Shown here: one piece after another, positions 23,701 through 35,362 of the stretch
How positions within the stretch are numbered: position 1 is the first letter of the stretch
Layout of the letters: each line of letters begins with the position of its first letter
NCBI RefSeq assembly: GCF_051014685.1
Contig: NW_027478874.1
Location: forward strand, 186,001 to 250,000
Length of the DNA: 64,000 nucleotides
Source of the DNA: Ptiloglossa arizonensis
Taxonomy: Eukaryota > Arthropoda > Insecta > Hymenoptera > Colletidae
Direction of reading: 5' to 3'
The notes under the pieces: generated by a model
Seen by the model: the letters and a program-made list of their open reading frames with translations, nothing else
The model's database searches: none
What the model was told of the DNA's origin: nothing
Program-made: the position numbers and the translations under genes

Positions 23701-25796
23701 GCTCGAAACGAATGACTAGAACGGCCTAGGGGAAAACTACACATACCGTTGCAATCGGGCGAGTTTCTACTTTCAGATGCAACAGAAATTATGCGGATTG
23801 GTCAATCCGTTCGCGAGATATAGCCGTTTGGATGTAAGAAACGCTTGAGAAACTCAAAATTTTCGCAGTTCTGATGCTCGAAACGAATAACTAGAACGGC
23901 CTAGGGGAAAAGTGCGCATACCGTTGTAATCGGGCGAGTTTCTACTTTCAGAAGCAACAGAAATTTTGCGGATTGGTCAATCCGTTCGCGAGATATGGCA
24001 GTTTGGAGGTAAGAAACACTTGAGAAACTCAAAATTTTCGCAGTTCTGATGCTCGAAACGAATGACTAGAACGGCCTAGGGGAGAAGTACGCATACCGTT
24101 GTAATCGGGCGAGTTTCTACTTTCAGATGCAACAGAAATCATGCGGATTGGTCAATCCGTTCGCGAGATATGGCCGTTTGGATGTAAGAAACGCTTGAGA
24201 AACTCAAAATTTTCGCAGTGCTGATGCTCGAAACAAATAACTAGAACGGCCTAGGGGAAAACTACACACACCGTTGTCATCGGGCGAGTTTCTACTTTCA
24301 GATGCAACAGAAATTTTGCGGATTGGTCAATCCGTTCGCGAGATATGGCAGTTTGGAGGTAAGAAACGCTGGAGGAACTCAAAATTTTCGCTGTTCTGAT
24401 GCGCGAAACGAATAACTAGAACGGCCTAGGGAAAAACTACACCTACCGTTGTAATCGGGCGAGTTTCTACTTTCAGATGCAACAGAAATTTTGCGGATTG
24501 ATCAATCCCTTCGCGAGATATGGCAGTTTGGAGATAAGAAACGCTTTAGAAACTCAAAATTTTCGCAGTTTCGATGCTCGAAACGAATAACTAGAACGGC
24601 CCAGGGGAAAAGTGCGCATACCGTTGTAATCGGACGAGTTTCTACTATCAGAGGCAACAGAAATCATGCGGATTGGTCAATCCGTTCGCGAGATATGGCC
24701 GTTTGGATGTAAGAAACGCTTGAGAAACTCAAAATTTTCGCAGTTCCGATGCTCGAAACGAATAACTAGAACGGCCCAGGGGAAAAGTGCGCATACCGTT
24801 GTAATCGGACGAGTTTCTACTATCAGAGGCAACAGAAATTTTCCGGATTGGTCAATCCGTTCGCGAGATATGGCAGTTTGGAGGTAAGAAACGCTTGAGA
24901 AACTCAAAATTTTCGCAGTTCTGATGCTCGAAACGAATGACTAGAACGGCCTAGGGGAAAACTACACATACCGTTGCAATCGGGCGAGTTTCTACTTTCA
25001 GATGCAACAGAAATTATGCGGATTGGTCAATCCGTTCGCGAGATATAGCCGTTTGGATGTAAGAAACGCTTGAGAAACTCAAAATTTTCGCAGTTCTGAT
25101 GCTCGAAACGAATAACTAGAACGGCCTAGGGGAAAAGTGCGCATACCGTTGTAATCGGGCGAGTTTCTACTTTCAGAAGCAACAGAAATTTTGCGGATTG
25201 GTCAATCCGTTCGCGAGATATGGCAGTTTGGAGGTAAGAAACACTTGAGAAACTCAAAATTTTCGCAGTTCTGATGCTCGAAACGAATGACTAGAACGGC
25301 CTAGGGGAGAAGTACGCATACCGTTGTAATCGGGCGAGTTTCTACTTTCAGATGCAACAGAAATCATGCGGATTGGTCAATCCGTTCGCGAGATATGGCC
25401 GTTTGGATGTAAGAAACGCTTGAGAAACTCAAAATTTTCGCAGTGCTGATGCTCGAAACAAATAACTAGAACGGCCTAGGGGAAAACTACACACACCGTT
25501 GTCATCGGGCGAGTTTCTACTTTCAGATGCAACAGAAATTTTGCGGATTGGTCAATCCGTTCGCGAGATATGGCAGTTTGGAGGTAAGAAACGCTGGAGG
25601 AACTCAAAATTTTCGCTGTTCTGATGCGCGAAACGAATAACTAGAACGGCCTAGGGAAAAACTACACCTACCGTTGTAATCGGGCGAGTTTCTACTTTCA
25701 GATGCAACAGAAATTTTGCGGATTGATCAATCCCTTCGCGAGATATGGCAGTTTGGAGATAAGAAACGCTTTAGAAACTCAAAATTTTCGCAGTTT
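20721..25796 (+). repeat. 5076-bp segmental tandem duplication, copy 2
   Basis: Second copy of 15645-20720; the match continues to 25858. The junction monomer starting at 20656 is chimeric. Its front is H'-like (CCCTTCGCG, GTTTCGATGC) and its rear is A-like (GGGCGAG, CAAATGC). The last front-type base is 20720 and the first distinguishing rear-type base is 20783, so the crossover lies in a 62-bp window where the two monomers are identical. The same fused C/D monomer occurs here near 22357-22386. Confidence 0.93.
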
Positions 25797-25858
25797 CGAT
25801 GCTCGAAACGAATAACTAGAACGGCCCAGGGGAAAAGTGCGCATACCGTTGTAATCGG

Positions 25859-26781
25859 ACGAGTTTCTACTATCAGAGGCAACAGAAATCATGCGGATTG
25901 GTCAATCCGTTCGCGAGATATGGCCGTTTGGATGTAAGAAACGCTTGAGAAACTCAAAATTTTCGCAGTTCTGATGCTCGAAACGAATGACTAGAACGGC
26001 CTAGGGGAAAACTACACATACCGTTGCAATCGGACGAGTTTCTACTTTCAGATGCAAGAGAAATTATGCGGATTGGTCAATCCGTTCGCGAGATATAGCC
26101 GTTTGGATGTAAGAAACGCTTGAGAAACTCAAAATCTTCGCAGTTCTGATGCTCGAAACGAATAACAAGAACGGCCTAGGGGAAAACTACACCCACCGTT
26201 GTAATCGGGAGAGTTCCTACTTTCAGATGCAACAGAAATTTTGCGGATTGGTCAATCCGTTCGCGACATATGGCAGTTTGGAGGTAAGAAACGCTTGAGG
26301 AACTCAAAATTTTCGCAGTTCTGATGCTCGAAACGAATAACTAGAACGGCCTAGGGGAAAACTACACCTACCGTTGTAATCGGGCGAGTTTCTACTTTCA
26401 GATGCAACAGAAATTTTGCGGATTGGTCAATCCGTTCGCGAGATATGGCAGTTTGGAGGTAAGAAACGCTTGAGGAACTCAAAATTTTAGCAGTTCTGAT
26501 GCTCGAAACGAATAACTAGAACGGCCTAGGGGAAAACTACTCCCACCGTTGTAATCGGGCGAGTTTCTACTTTCAGATGCAACAGAAATTTTGCGGATTG
26601 AGCAATCCGTTCGCGAGATATGGCAGTTTGGAGATAAGAAACGCTTTAGAAACTCAAAATTTTCGCAGTTCCGATGCTCGAAACGAATAACTAGAACGGC
26701 CCAGGGGAAAAGTGCGCATACCGTTGTAATCGGACGAGTTTCTACTATCAGAGGCAACAGAAATTTTCCGGATTGGTCAAT
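25859..26781 (+). repeat. Transition block after the 5076-bp duplication
   Basis: An H'-type monomer passes into D-E-F-G through an N/D switch between about 25890 and 25970. A chimeric monomer starting at 26607 follows. Its front is type A (preceded by ATTGAGC) and its rear is type H (CGGACGAG, CTATCAGAGG, TTTTCCGG). Private substitutions include GATGCAAGAG near 26055, GAGTTCCTAC near 26212 and AAATTTTAGC near 26488. Confidence 0.85.
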
Positions 26782-29757
26782 CCGTTCGCGAGATATGGCA
26801 GTTTGGAGGTAAGAAACGCTTGAGAAACTCAAAATTTTCGCAGTTCTGATGCTCGAAACGAATGACTAGAACGGCCTAGGGGAAAACTACACATACCGTT
26901 GCAATCGGGCGAGTTTCTACTTTCAGATGCAACAGAAATTATGCGGATTGGTCAATCCGTTCGCGAGATATAGCCGTTTGGATGTAAGAAACGCTTGAGA
27001 AACTCAAAATTTTCGCAGTTCTGATGCTCGAAACGAATAACTAGAACGGCCTAGGGGAAAAGTGCGCATACCGTTGTAATCGGGCGAGTTTCTACTTTCA
27101 GAAGCAACAGAAATTTTGCGGATTGGTCAATCCGTTCGCGAGATATGGCAGTTTGGAGGTAAGAAACACTTGAGAAACTCAAAATTTTCGCAGTTCTGAT
27201 GCTCCAAACGAATGACTAGAACGGCCTAGGGGAGAAGTACGCATACCGTTGTAATCGGGCGAGTTTCTACTTTCAGATGCAACAGAAATCATGCGGATTG
27301 GTCAATCCGTTCGCGAGATATGGCCGTTTGGATGTAAGAAACGCTTGAGAAACTCAAAATTTTCGCAGTGCTGATGCTCGAAACAAATAACTAGAACGGC
27401 CTAGGGGAAAACTACACACACCGTTGTCATCGGGCGAGTTTCTACTTTCAGATGCAACAGAAATTTTGCGGATTGGTCAATCCGTTCGCGAGATATGGCA
27501 GTTTGGAGGTAAGAAACGCTGGAGGAACTCAAAATTTTCGCTGTTCTGATGCGCGAAACGAATAACTAGAACGGCCTAGGGAAAAACTACACCTACCGTT
27601 GTAATCGGGCGAGTTTCTACTTTCAGATGCAACAGAAATTTTGCGGATTGGTCAATCCGTTCGCGAGATATGGCAGTTTGGAGGTAAGAAACGCTTGAGA
27701 AACTCAAAATTTTCGCAGTGCTGATGCTCGAAACAAATAACTAGAACGGCCTAGGGGAAAACTACACACACCGTTGTCATCGGGCGAGTTTCTACTTTCA
27801 GATGCAACAGAAATTTTGCGGATTGGTCAATCCGTTCGCGAGATATGGCAGTTTGGAGGTAAGAAACGCTTGAGAAACTCAAAATTTTCGCAGTTCTGAT
27901 GCTCGAAACGAATGACTAGAACGGCCTAGGGGAAAACTACACATACCGTTGCAATCGGACGAGTTTCTACTTTCAGATGCAACAGAAATTATGCGGATTG
28001 GTCAATCCGTTCGCGAGATATAGCCGTTTGGATGTAAGAAACGCTTGAGAAACTCAAAATTTTCGCAGTTCTGATGCTCGAAACGAATAACTAGAACGGC
28101 CTAGGGGAAAAGTGCGCATACCGTTGTAATCGGGCGAGTTTCTACTTTCAGAAGCAACAGAAATTTTGCGGATTGGTCAATCCGTTCGCGAGATATGGCA
28201 GTTTGGAGGTAAGAAACGCTTTAGAAACTCAAAATTTTCGCAGTTCTGATGCTCGAAACGAATGACTAGAACGGCCTAGGGGAGAAGTACGCATACCGTT
28301 GTAATCGGGCGAGTTTCTACTTTCAGATGCAACAGAAATCATGCGGATTGGTCAATCCGTTCGCGAGATATGGCCGTTTGGATGTAAGAAACGCTTGAGA
28401 AACTCAAAATTTTCGCAGTTCTGATGCTCGGAACGAATAACTAGAACGGCCTAGGGGAAAAGTGCGCATACTGTTGTAATCGGGCGAGTTTCTACTTTCA
28501 GATGCAACAGAAATTTTGCGGATTGATCAATCCCTTCGCGAGATATGGCAGTTTGGAGATATGAAACGCTTTAGAAACTCAAAATTTTCGCAGTTCTTTT
28601 GCTCGAAACGAATGACTAGAACGGCCTAGGGGAGAAGTACGCATACCGTTGTAATCGGGCGGGTTTCTACTTTCAGATGCAACAGAAATCATGCGGATTG
28701 GTCAATCCGTTCGCGAGATATGGCCGTTTGGACGTAAGAAACGCTTGAGAAAGTCAAAATTTTCGCAGTGCTGATGCTCGAAACAAATAACTAGAACCGC
28801 CTAGGGGAAAACTACACCCACCGTTGTAATCGGGCGAGTTTCTACTTTCAGATGCAACAGAAATTTTGCGGATTGGTCAATCCGTTCGCGAGATGTGGCA
28901 GTTTGGAGGTAAGAAACGCTTGAGAAACTCAAAATTTTCGCAGTTCTGATGCTCGAAACGAATAACTAGAACGGCCCAGGGGAAAAGTACGCATACCGAT
29001 GTAAACGGGCGAGTTTCTACTTTCAGATGCATACAGAAATCATGCGGATTGGTCAATCCGTTCGCGAGATATGGCCGTTTGGATGTAAGAAACGCTTGAG
29101 AAACTCAAAATTTTCGCAGTTCTGATGCTCGAAACGAATGACTAGAACGGCCAAGGGGAAAACTACACATACCGTTGCAATCGGACGAGTTTCTACTTTC
29201 AGATGCAACAGAAATTATGCGGATTGGTCAATCCGTTCGCGAGATATAGCCGTTTGGATGTAAGAAACGCTTGAGAAACTCAAAATCTTCGCAGTTCTGA
29301 TGCTCGAAACGAATAACAAGAACGGCCTAGGGGAAAACTACACCCACCGTTGTAATCGGGAGAGTTTCTACTTTCAGATGCAACAGAAATTTTGCGGATT
29401 GGTCAATCCGTTCGCGACATATGGCAGTTTGGAGGTAAGAAACGCTTGAGGAACTCAAAATTTTCGCAGTTCTGATGCTCGAAACGAATAACTAGAACGG
29501 CCTAGGGGAAAACTACACCTACCGTTGTAATCGGGCGAGTTTCTACTTTCAGATGCAACAGAAATTTTGCGGATTGGTCAATCCGTTCGCGAGATATGGC
29601 AGTTTGGAGGTAAGAAACGCTTGAGGAACTCAAAATTTTCGCAGTTCTGATGCTCGAAACGAATAACTAGAACGGCCTAGGGGAAAACTACTCCCACCGT
29701 TGTAATCGGGCGAGTTTCTACTTTCAGATGCAACAGAAATTTTGCGGATTGAGCAAT
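26782..29757 (+). repeat. 17-monomer HOR, full copy (2976 bp)
   Basis: The order is I-J-K-L-M-O-P-J-Q-R-S-T-U-D-E-F-G, 17 monomers with one GCATACAG insertion in U at 29029 (17 x 175 + 1 = 2976). Markers are: O, GTGCTGATG after GGAGGTAAG; Q, CTTTAG with GAGAAGTACG; R, CTCGGAACG at 28430; S, TTCTTTTGC with GGGCGGG; T, AGAAAGTC and AACCGCC; U, GATGTGG with GATGTAAACG. It joins parts of the earlier families (I-M and D-G) to a new middle section. Confidence 0.88.
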
Positions 29758-32208
29758 CCGTTCGCGAGATATGGCAGTTTGGAGGTAAGAAACGCTTGAG
29801 AAACTCAAAATTTTCGCAGTTCTGATGCTCGAAACGAGTGACTAGAACGGCCTAGGGGAAAACTACACATACCGTTGCAATCGGGCGAGTTTCTACTTTC
29901 AGATGCAACAGAAATTATGCGGATTGGTCAATCCGTTCGCGAGATATAGCCGTTCGGATGTAAGAAACGCTTGAGAAACTCAAAATTTTCGCAGTTCTGA
30001 TGCTCGAAACGAATAACTAGAACGGCCTAGGGGAAAAGTGCGCATACCGTTGTAATCGGGCGAGTTTCTACTTTCAGAAGCAACAGAAATTTTGCGGATT
30101 GGTCAATCCGTTCGCGAGATATGGCAGTTTGGAGGTAAGAAACACTTGAGAAACTCAAAATTTTCGCAGTTCTGATGCTCGAAACGAATGACTAGAACGG
30201 CCTAGGGGAGAAGTACGCATACCGTTGTAATCGGGCGAGTTTCTACTTTCAGATGCAACAGAAATCATGCGGATTGGTCAATCCGTTCGCGAGATATGGC
30301 CGTTTGGATGTAAGAAACGCTTGAGAAACTCAAAATTTTCGCAGTGCTGATGCTCGAAACAAATAACTAGAACGGCCTAGGGGAAAACTACACACACCGT
30401 TGTCATCGGGCGAGTTTCTACTTTCAGATGCAACAGAAATTTTGCGGATTGGTCAATCCGTTCGCGAGATATGGCAGTTTGGAGGTAAGAAACGCTGGAG
30501 GAACTCAAAATTTTCGCTGTTCTGATGCGCGAAACGAATAACTAGAACGGCCTAGGGAAAAACTACACCTACCGTTGTAATCGGGCGAGTTTCTACTTTC
30601 AGATGCAACAGAAATTTTGCGGCTTGGTCAATCCGTTCGCGAGATATGGCAGTTTGGAGGTAAGAAACGCTTGAGAAACTCAAAATTTTCGCAGTGCTGA
30701 TGCTCGAAACAAATAACTAGAACGGCCTAGGGGAAAACTACACACACCGTTGTCATCGGGCGAGTTTCTACTTTCAGATGCAACAGAAATTTTGCGGATT
30801 GGTCAATCCGTTCGCGAGATATGGCAGTTTGGAGGTAAGAAACGCTTGAGAAACTCAAAATTTTCGCAGTTCTGATGCTCGAAACGAATGACTAGAACGG
30901 CCTAGGGGAAAACTACACATACCGTTGCAATCGGACGAGTTTCTACTTTCAGATGCAACAGAAATTATGCGGATTGGTCAATCCGTTCGCGAGATATAGC
31001 CGTTTGGATGTAAGAAACGCTTGAGAAACTCAAAATTTTCGCAGTTCTGATGCTCGAAACGAATAACTAGAACGGCCTAGGGGAAAAGTGCGCATACCGT
31101 TGTAATCGGGCGAGTTTCTACTTTCAGATGCAACAGAAATCATGCGGATTGGTCAATCCGTTCGCGAGATATGGCCGTTTGGATGTAAGAAACGCTTGAG
31201 AAACTCAAAATTTTCGCAGTTCTGATGCTCGGAACGAATAACTAGAACGGCCTAGGGGAAAAGTGCGCATACTGTTGTAATCGGGCGAGTTTCTACTTTC
31301 AGATGCAACAGAAATTTTGCGGATTGATCAATCCCTTCGCGAGATATGGCAGTTTGGAGATATGAAACGCTTTAGAAACTCAAAATTTTCGCAGTTCTTT
31401 TGCTCGAAACGAATGACTAGAACGGCCTAGGGGAGAAGTACGCATACCGTTGTAATCGGGCGGGTTTCTACTTTCAGATGCAACAGAAATCATGCGGATT
31501 GGTCAATCCGTTCGCGAGATATGGCCGTTTGGACGTAAGAAACGCTTGAGAAAGTCAAAATTTTCGCAGTGCTGATGCTCGAAACAAATAACTAGAACCG
31601 CCTAGGGGAAAACTACACCCACCGTTGTAATCGGGCGAGTTTCTACTTTCAGATGCAACAGAAATTTTGCGGATTGGTCAATCCGTTCGCGAGATGTGGC
31701 AGTTTGGAGGTAAGAAACGCTTGAGAAACTCAAAATTTTCGCAGTTCTGATGCTCGAAACGAATAACTAGAACGGCCCAGGGGAAAAGTACGCATACCGA
31801 TGTAAACGGGCGAGTTTCTACTTTCAGATGCATACAGAAATCATGCAGATTGGTCAATCCGTTCGCGAGATATGGCCGTTTGGATGTAAGAAACGCTTGA
31901 GAAACTCAAAATTTTCGCAGTTCTGATGCTCGAAACGAATGACTAGAACGGCCTAGGGGAAAACTACACATACCGTTGCAATCGGACGAGTTTCTACTTT
32001 CAGATGCAACAGAAATTATGCGGATTGGTCAATCCGTTCGCGAGATATAGCCGTTTGGATGTAAGAAACGCTTGAGAAACTCAAAATCTTCGCAGTTCTG
32101 ATGCTCGAAACGAATAACAAGAACGGCCTAGGGGAAAACTACACCCACCGTTGTAATCGGGAGAGTTTCTACTTTCAGATGCAACAGAAATTTTGCGGAT
32201 TGGTCAAT
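29758..32208 (+). repeat. 17-monomer HOR, shortened copy (14 monomers, 2451 bp)
   Basis: This copy has lost Q through a J/Q fusion near 31100-31145 and ends at an E/J fusion near 32165-32225, so F and G are absent. It shares the private variant GAGATATGAAACG with the previous copy (28561 and 31362, 2801 bp apart), showing direct descent. Private changes include GAGTGAC near 29838, CGTTCGG near 29953 and CGGCTTGG near 30620. Confidence 0.87.
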
Positions 32209-35009
32209 CCGTTCGCGAGATATAGCCGTTTGGATGTAAGAAACGCTTGAGAAACTCAAAATTTTCGCAGTTCTGATGCTCGAAACGAATAACTAGAACG
32301 GCCTAGGGGAAAAGTGCGCATACCGTTGTAATCGGGCGAGTTTCTACTTTCAGAAGCAACAGAAATTTTGCGGATTGGTCAATCCGTTCGCGAGATATGG
32401 CAGTTTGGAGGTAAGAAACACTTGAGAAACTCAAAATTTTCGCAGTTCTGATGCTCGAAACGAATGACTAGAACGGCCTAGGGGAGAAGTACGCATACCG
32501 TTGTAATCGGGCGAGTTTCTACTTTCAGATGCAACAGAAATCATGCGGATTGGTCAATCCGTTCGCGAGATATGGCCGTTTGGATGTAAGAAACGCTTGA
32601 GAAACTCAAAATTTTCGCAGTGCTGATGCTCAAAACAAATAACTAGAACGGCCTAGGGGAAAACTACACACACCGTTGTCATCGGGCGAGTTTCTACTTT
32701 CAGATGCAACAGAAATTTTGCGGATTGGTCAATCCGTTCGCGAGATATGGCAGTTTGGAGGTAAGAAACGCTGGAGGAACTCAAAATTTTCGCTGTTCTG
32801 ATGCGCGAAACGAATAACTAGAACGGCCTAGGGAAAAACTACACCTACCGTTGTAATCGGGCGAGTTTCTACTTTCAGATGCAACAGAAATTTTGCGGAT
32901 TGGTCAATCCGTTCGCGAGATATGGCAGTTTGGAGGTAAGAAACGCTTGAGAAACTCAAAATTTTCGCAGTGCTGATGCTCGAAACAAATAACTAGAACG
33001 GCCTAGGGGAAAACTACACACACCGTTGTCATCGGGCGAGTTTCTACTTTCAGATGCAACAGAAATTTTGCGGATTGGTCAATCCGTTCGCGAGATATGG
33101 CAGTTTGGAGGTAAGAAACGCTTGAGAAACTCAAAATTTTCGCAGTTCTGATGCTCGAAACGAATGACTAGAACGGCCTAGGGGAAAACTACACATACCG
33201 TTGCAATCGGACGAGTTTCTACTTTCAGATGCAACAGAAATTATGCGGATTGGTCAATCCGTTCGCGAGATATAGCCGTTTGGATGTAAGAAACGCTTGA
33301 GAAACTCAAAATTTTCGCAGTTCTGATGCTCGAAACGAATAACTAGAACGGCCTAGGGGAAAAGTGCGCATACCGTTGTAATCGGGCGAGTTTCTACTTT
33401 CAGAAGCAACAGAAATTTTGCGGATTGGTCAATCCGTTCGCGAGATATGGCAGTTTGGAGGTAAGAAACGCTTTAGAAACTCAAAATTTTCGCAGTTCTG
33501 ATGCTCGAAACGAATGACTAGAACGGCCTAGGGGAGAAGTACGCATACCGTTGTAATCGGGCGAGTTTCTACTTTCAGATGCAACAGAAATCATGCGGAT
33601 TGGTCAATCCGTTCGCGAGATATGGCCGTTTGGATGTAAGAAACGCTTGAGAAACTCAAAATTTTCGCAGTTCTGATGCTCGGAACGAATAACTAGAACG
33701 GCCTAGGGGAAAAGTGCGCATACTGTTGTAATCGGGCGAGTTTCTACTTTCAGATGCAACAGAAATTTTGCGGATTGATCAATCCCTTCGCGAGATATGG
33801 CAGTTTGGAGATAAGAAACGCTTTAGAAACTCAAAATTTTCGCAGTTCTTTTGCTCGAAACGAATGACTAGAACGGCCTAGGGGAGAAGTACGCATACCG
33901 TTGTAATCGGGCGGGTTTCTACTTTCAGATGCAACAGAAATCATGCGGATTGGTCAATCCGTTCGCGAGATATGGCCGTTTGGACGTAAGAAACGCTTGA
34001 GAAAGTCAAAATTTTCGCAGTGCTGATGCTCGAAACAAATAACTAGAACCGCCTAGGGGAAAACTACACCCACCGTTGTAATCGGGCGAGTTTCTACTTT
34101 CAGATGCAACAGAAATTTTGCGGATTGGTCAATCCGTTCGCGAGATGTGGCAGTTTGGAGGTAAGAAACGCTTGAGAAACTCAAAATTTTCGCAGTTCTG
34201 ATGCTCGAAACGAATAACTAGAACGGCCCAGGGGAAAAGTACGCATACCGATGTAAACGGGCGAGTTTCTACTTTCAGATGCATACAGAAATCATGCGGA
34301 TTGGTCAATCCGTTCGCGAGATATGGCCGTTTGGATGTAAGAAACGCTTGAGAAACTCAAAATTTTCGCAGTTCTCATGCTCGAAACGAATGACTAGAAC
34401 GGCCTAGGGGAAAACTACACATACCGTTGCAATCGGACGAGTTTCTACTTTCAGATGCAACAGAAATTATGCGGATTGGTCAATCCGTTCGCGAGATATA
34501 GCCGTTTGGATGTAAGAAACGCTTGAGAAACTCAAAATCTTCGCAGTTCTGATGCTCGAAACGAATAACAAGAACGGCCTAGGGGAAAACTACACCCACC
34601 GTTGTAATCGGGAGAGTTTCTACTTTCAGATGCAACAGAAATTTTGCGGATTGGTCAATCCGTTCGCGACATATGGCAGTTTGGAGGTAAGAAACGCTTG
34701 AGGAACTCAAAATTTTCGCAGTTCTGATGCTCGAAACGAATAACTAGAACGGCCTAGGGGAAAACTACACCTACCGTTGTAATCGGGCGAGTTTCTACTT
34801 TCAGATGCAACAGAAATTTTGCGGATTGGTCAATCCGTTCGCGAGATATGGCAGTTTGGAGGTAAGAAACGCTTGAGGAACTCAAAATTTTCGCAGTTCT
34901 GATGCTCGAAACGAATAACTAGAACGGCCTAGGGGAAAACTACTCCCACCGTTGTAATCGGGCGAGTTTCTACTTTCAGATGCAACAGAAATCATGCGGA
35001 TTGGTCAAT
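32209..35009 (+). repeat. 17-monomer HOR, third copy lacking I (16 monomers, 2801 bp)
   Basis: It begins directly with J and runs J-K-L-M-O-P-J-Q-R-S-T-U-D-E-F-G. R carries CTCGGAACG at 33682 and U carries the insertion at 34281. The S monomer reads GAGATAAG, unlike the GAGATATGAAACG of the two copies to the left. A new variant, GTTCTCATGC, appears in D near 34375 and is inherited by the next HOR copies. Confidence 0.87.
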
Positions 35010-35359
35010 CCGTTCGCGAGATATGGCCGTTTGGATGTAAGAAACGCTTGAGAAACTCAAAATTTTCGCAGTGCTGATGCTCGAAACAAATAACTAGAAC
35101 GGCCTAGGGGAAAACTACACACACCGTTGTCATCGGGCGAGTTTCTACTTTCAGATGCAACAGAAATTTTGCGGATTGGTCAATCCGTTCGCGAGATATG
35201 GCAGTTTGGAGGTAAGAAACGCTGGAGGAACTCAAAATTTTCGCTGTTCTGATGCGCGAAACGAATAACTAGAACGGCCTAGGGAAAAACTACACCTACC
35301 GTTGTAATCGGGCGAGTTTCTACTTTCAGATCCAACAGAAATTTTGCGGATTGATCAAT
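35010..35359 (+). repeat. L-M pair entering the 15-monomer HOR
   Basis: After G, the array jumps to an L and an M monomer. The M here carries CAGATCCAACAG near 35329, a private variant also present near 37955, 39353 and 41979. This pair is the tail of the 15-monomer unit and marks the start of the right-hand sequence domain. Confidence 0.87.
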
Positions 35360-35362
35360 CCG
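35347..35362. other. Perfect 16-bp palindrome CGGATTGATCAATCCG (representative)
   Basis: In A' monomers the consensus CGGATTGGTCAATCCG becomes CGGATTGATCAATCCG, which is identical to its reverse complement. I located other exact copies starting at 513, 37973, 39371, 41997, 43045, 43220, 44970, 48301, 49176, 50052, 50927, 51102, 51277, 52327, 53378, 54078, 55129, 55829, 57230, 58456, 60379, 61254, 62303, 63001, 63176 and 63700. Elsewhere the site is 7-bp arms around a GT centre. Short dyads are common in centromeric satellites and may extrude or bind protein; neither is shown here. Confidence 0.9.
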
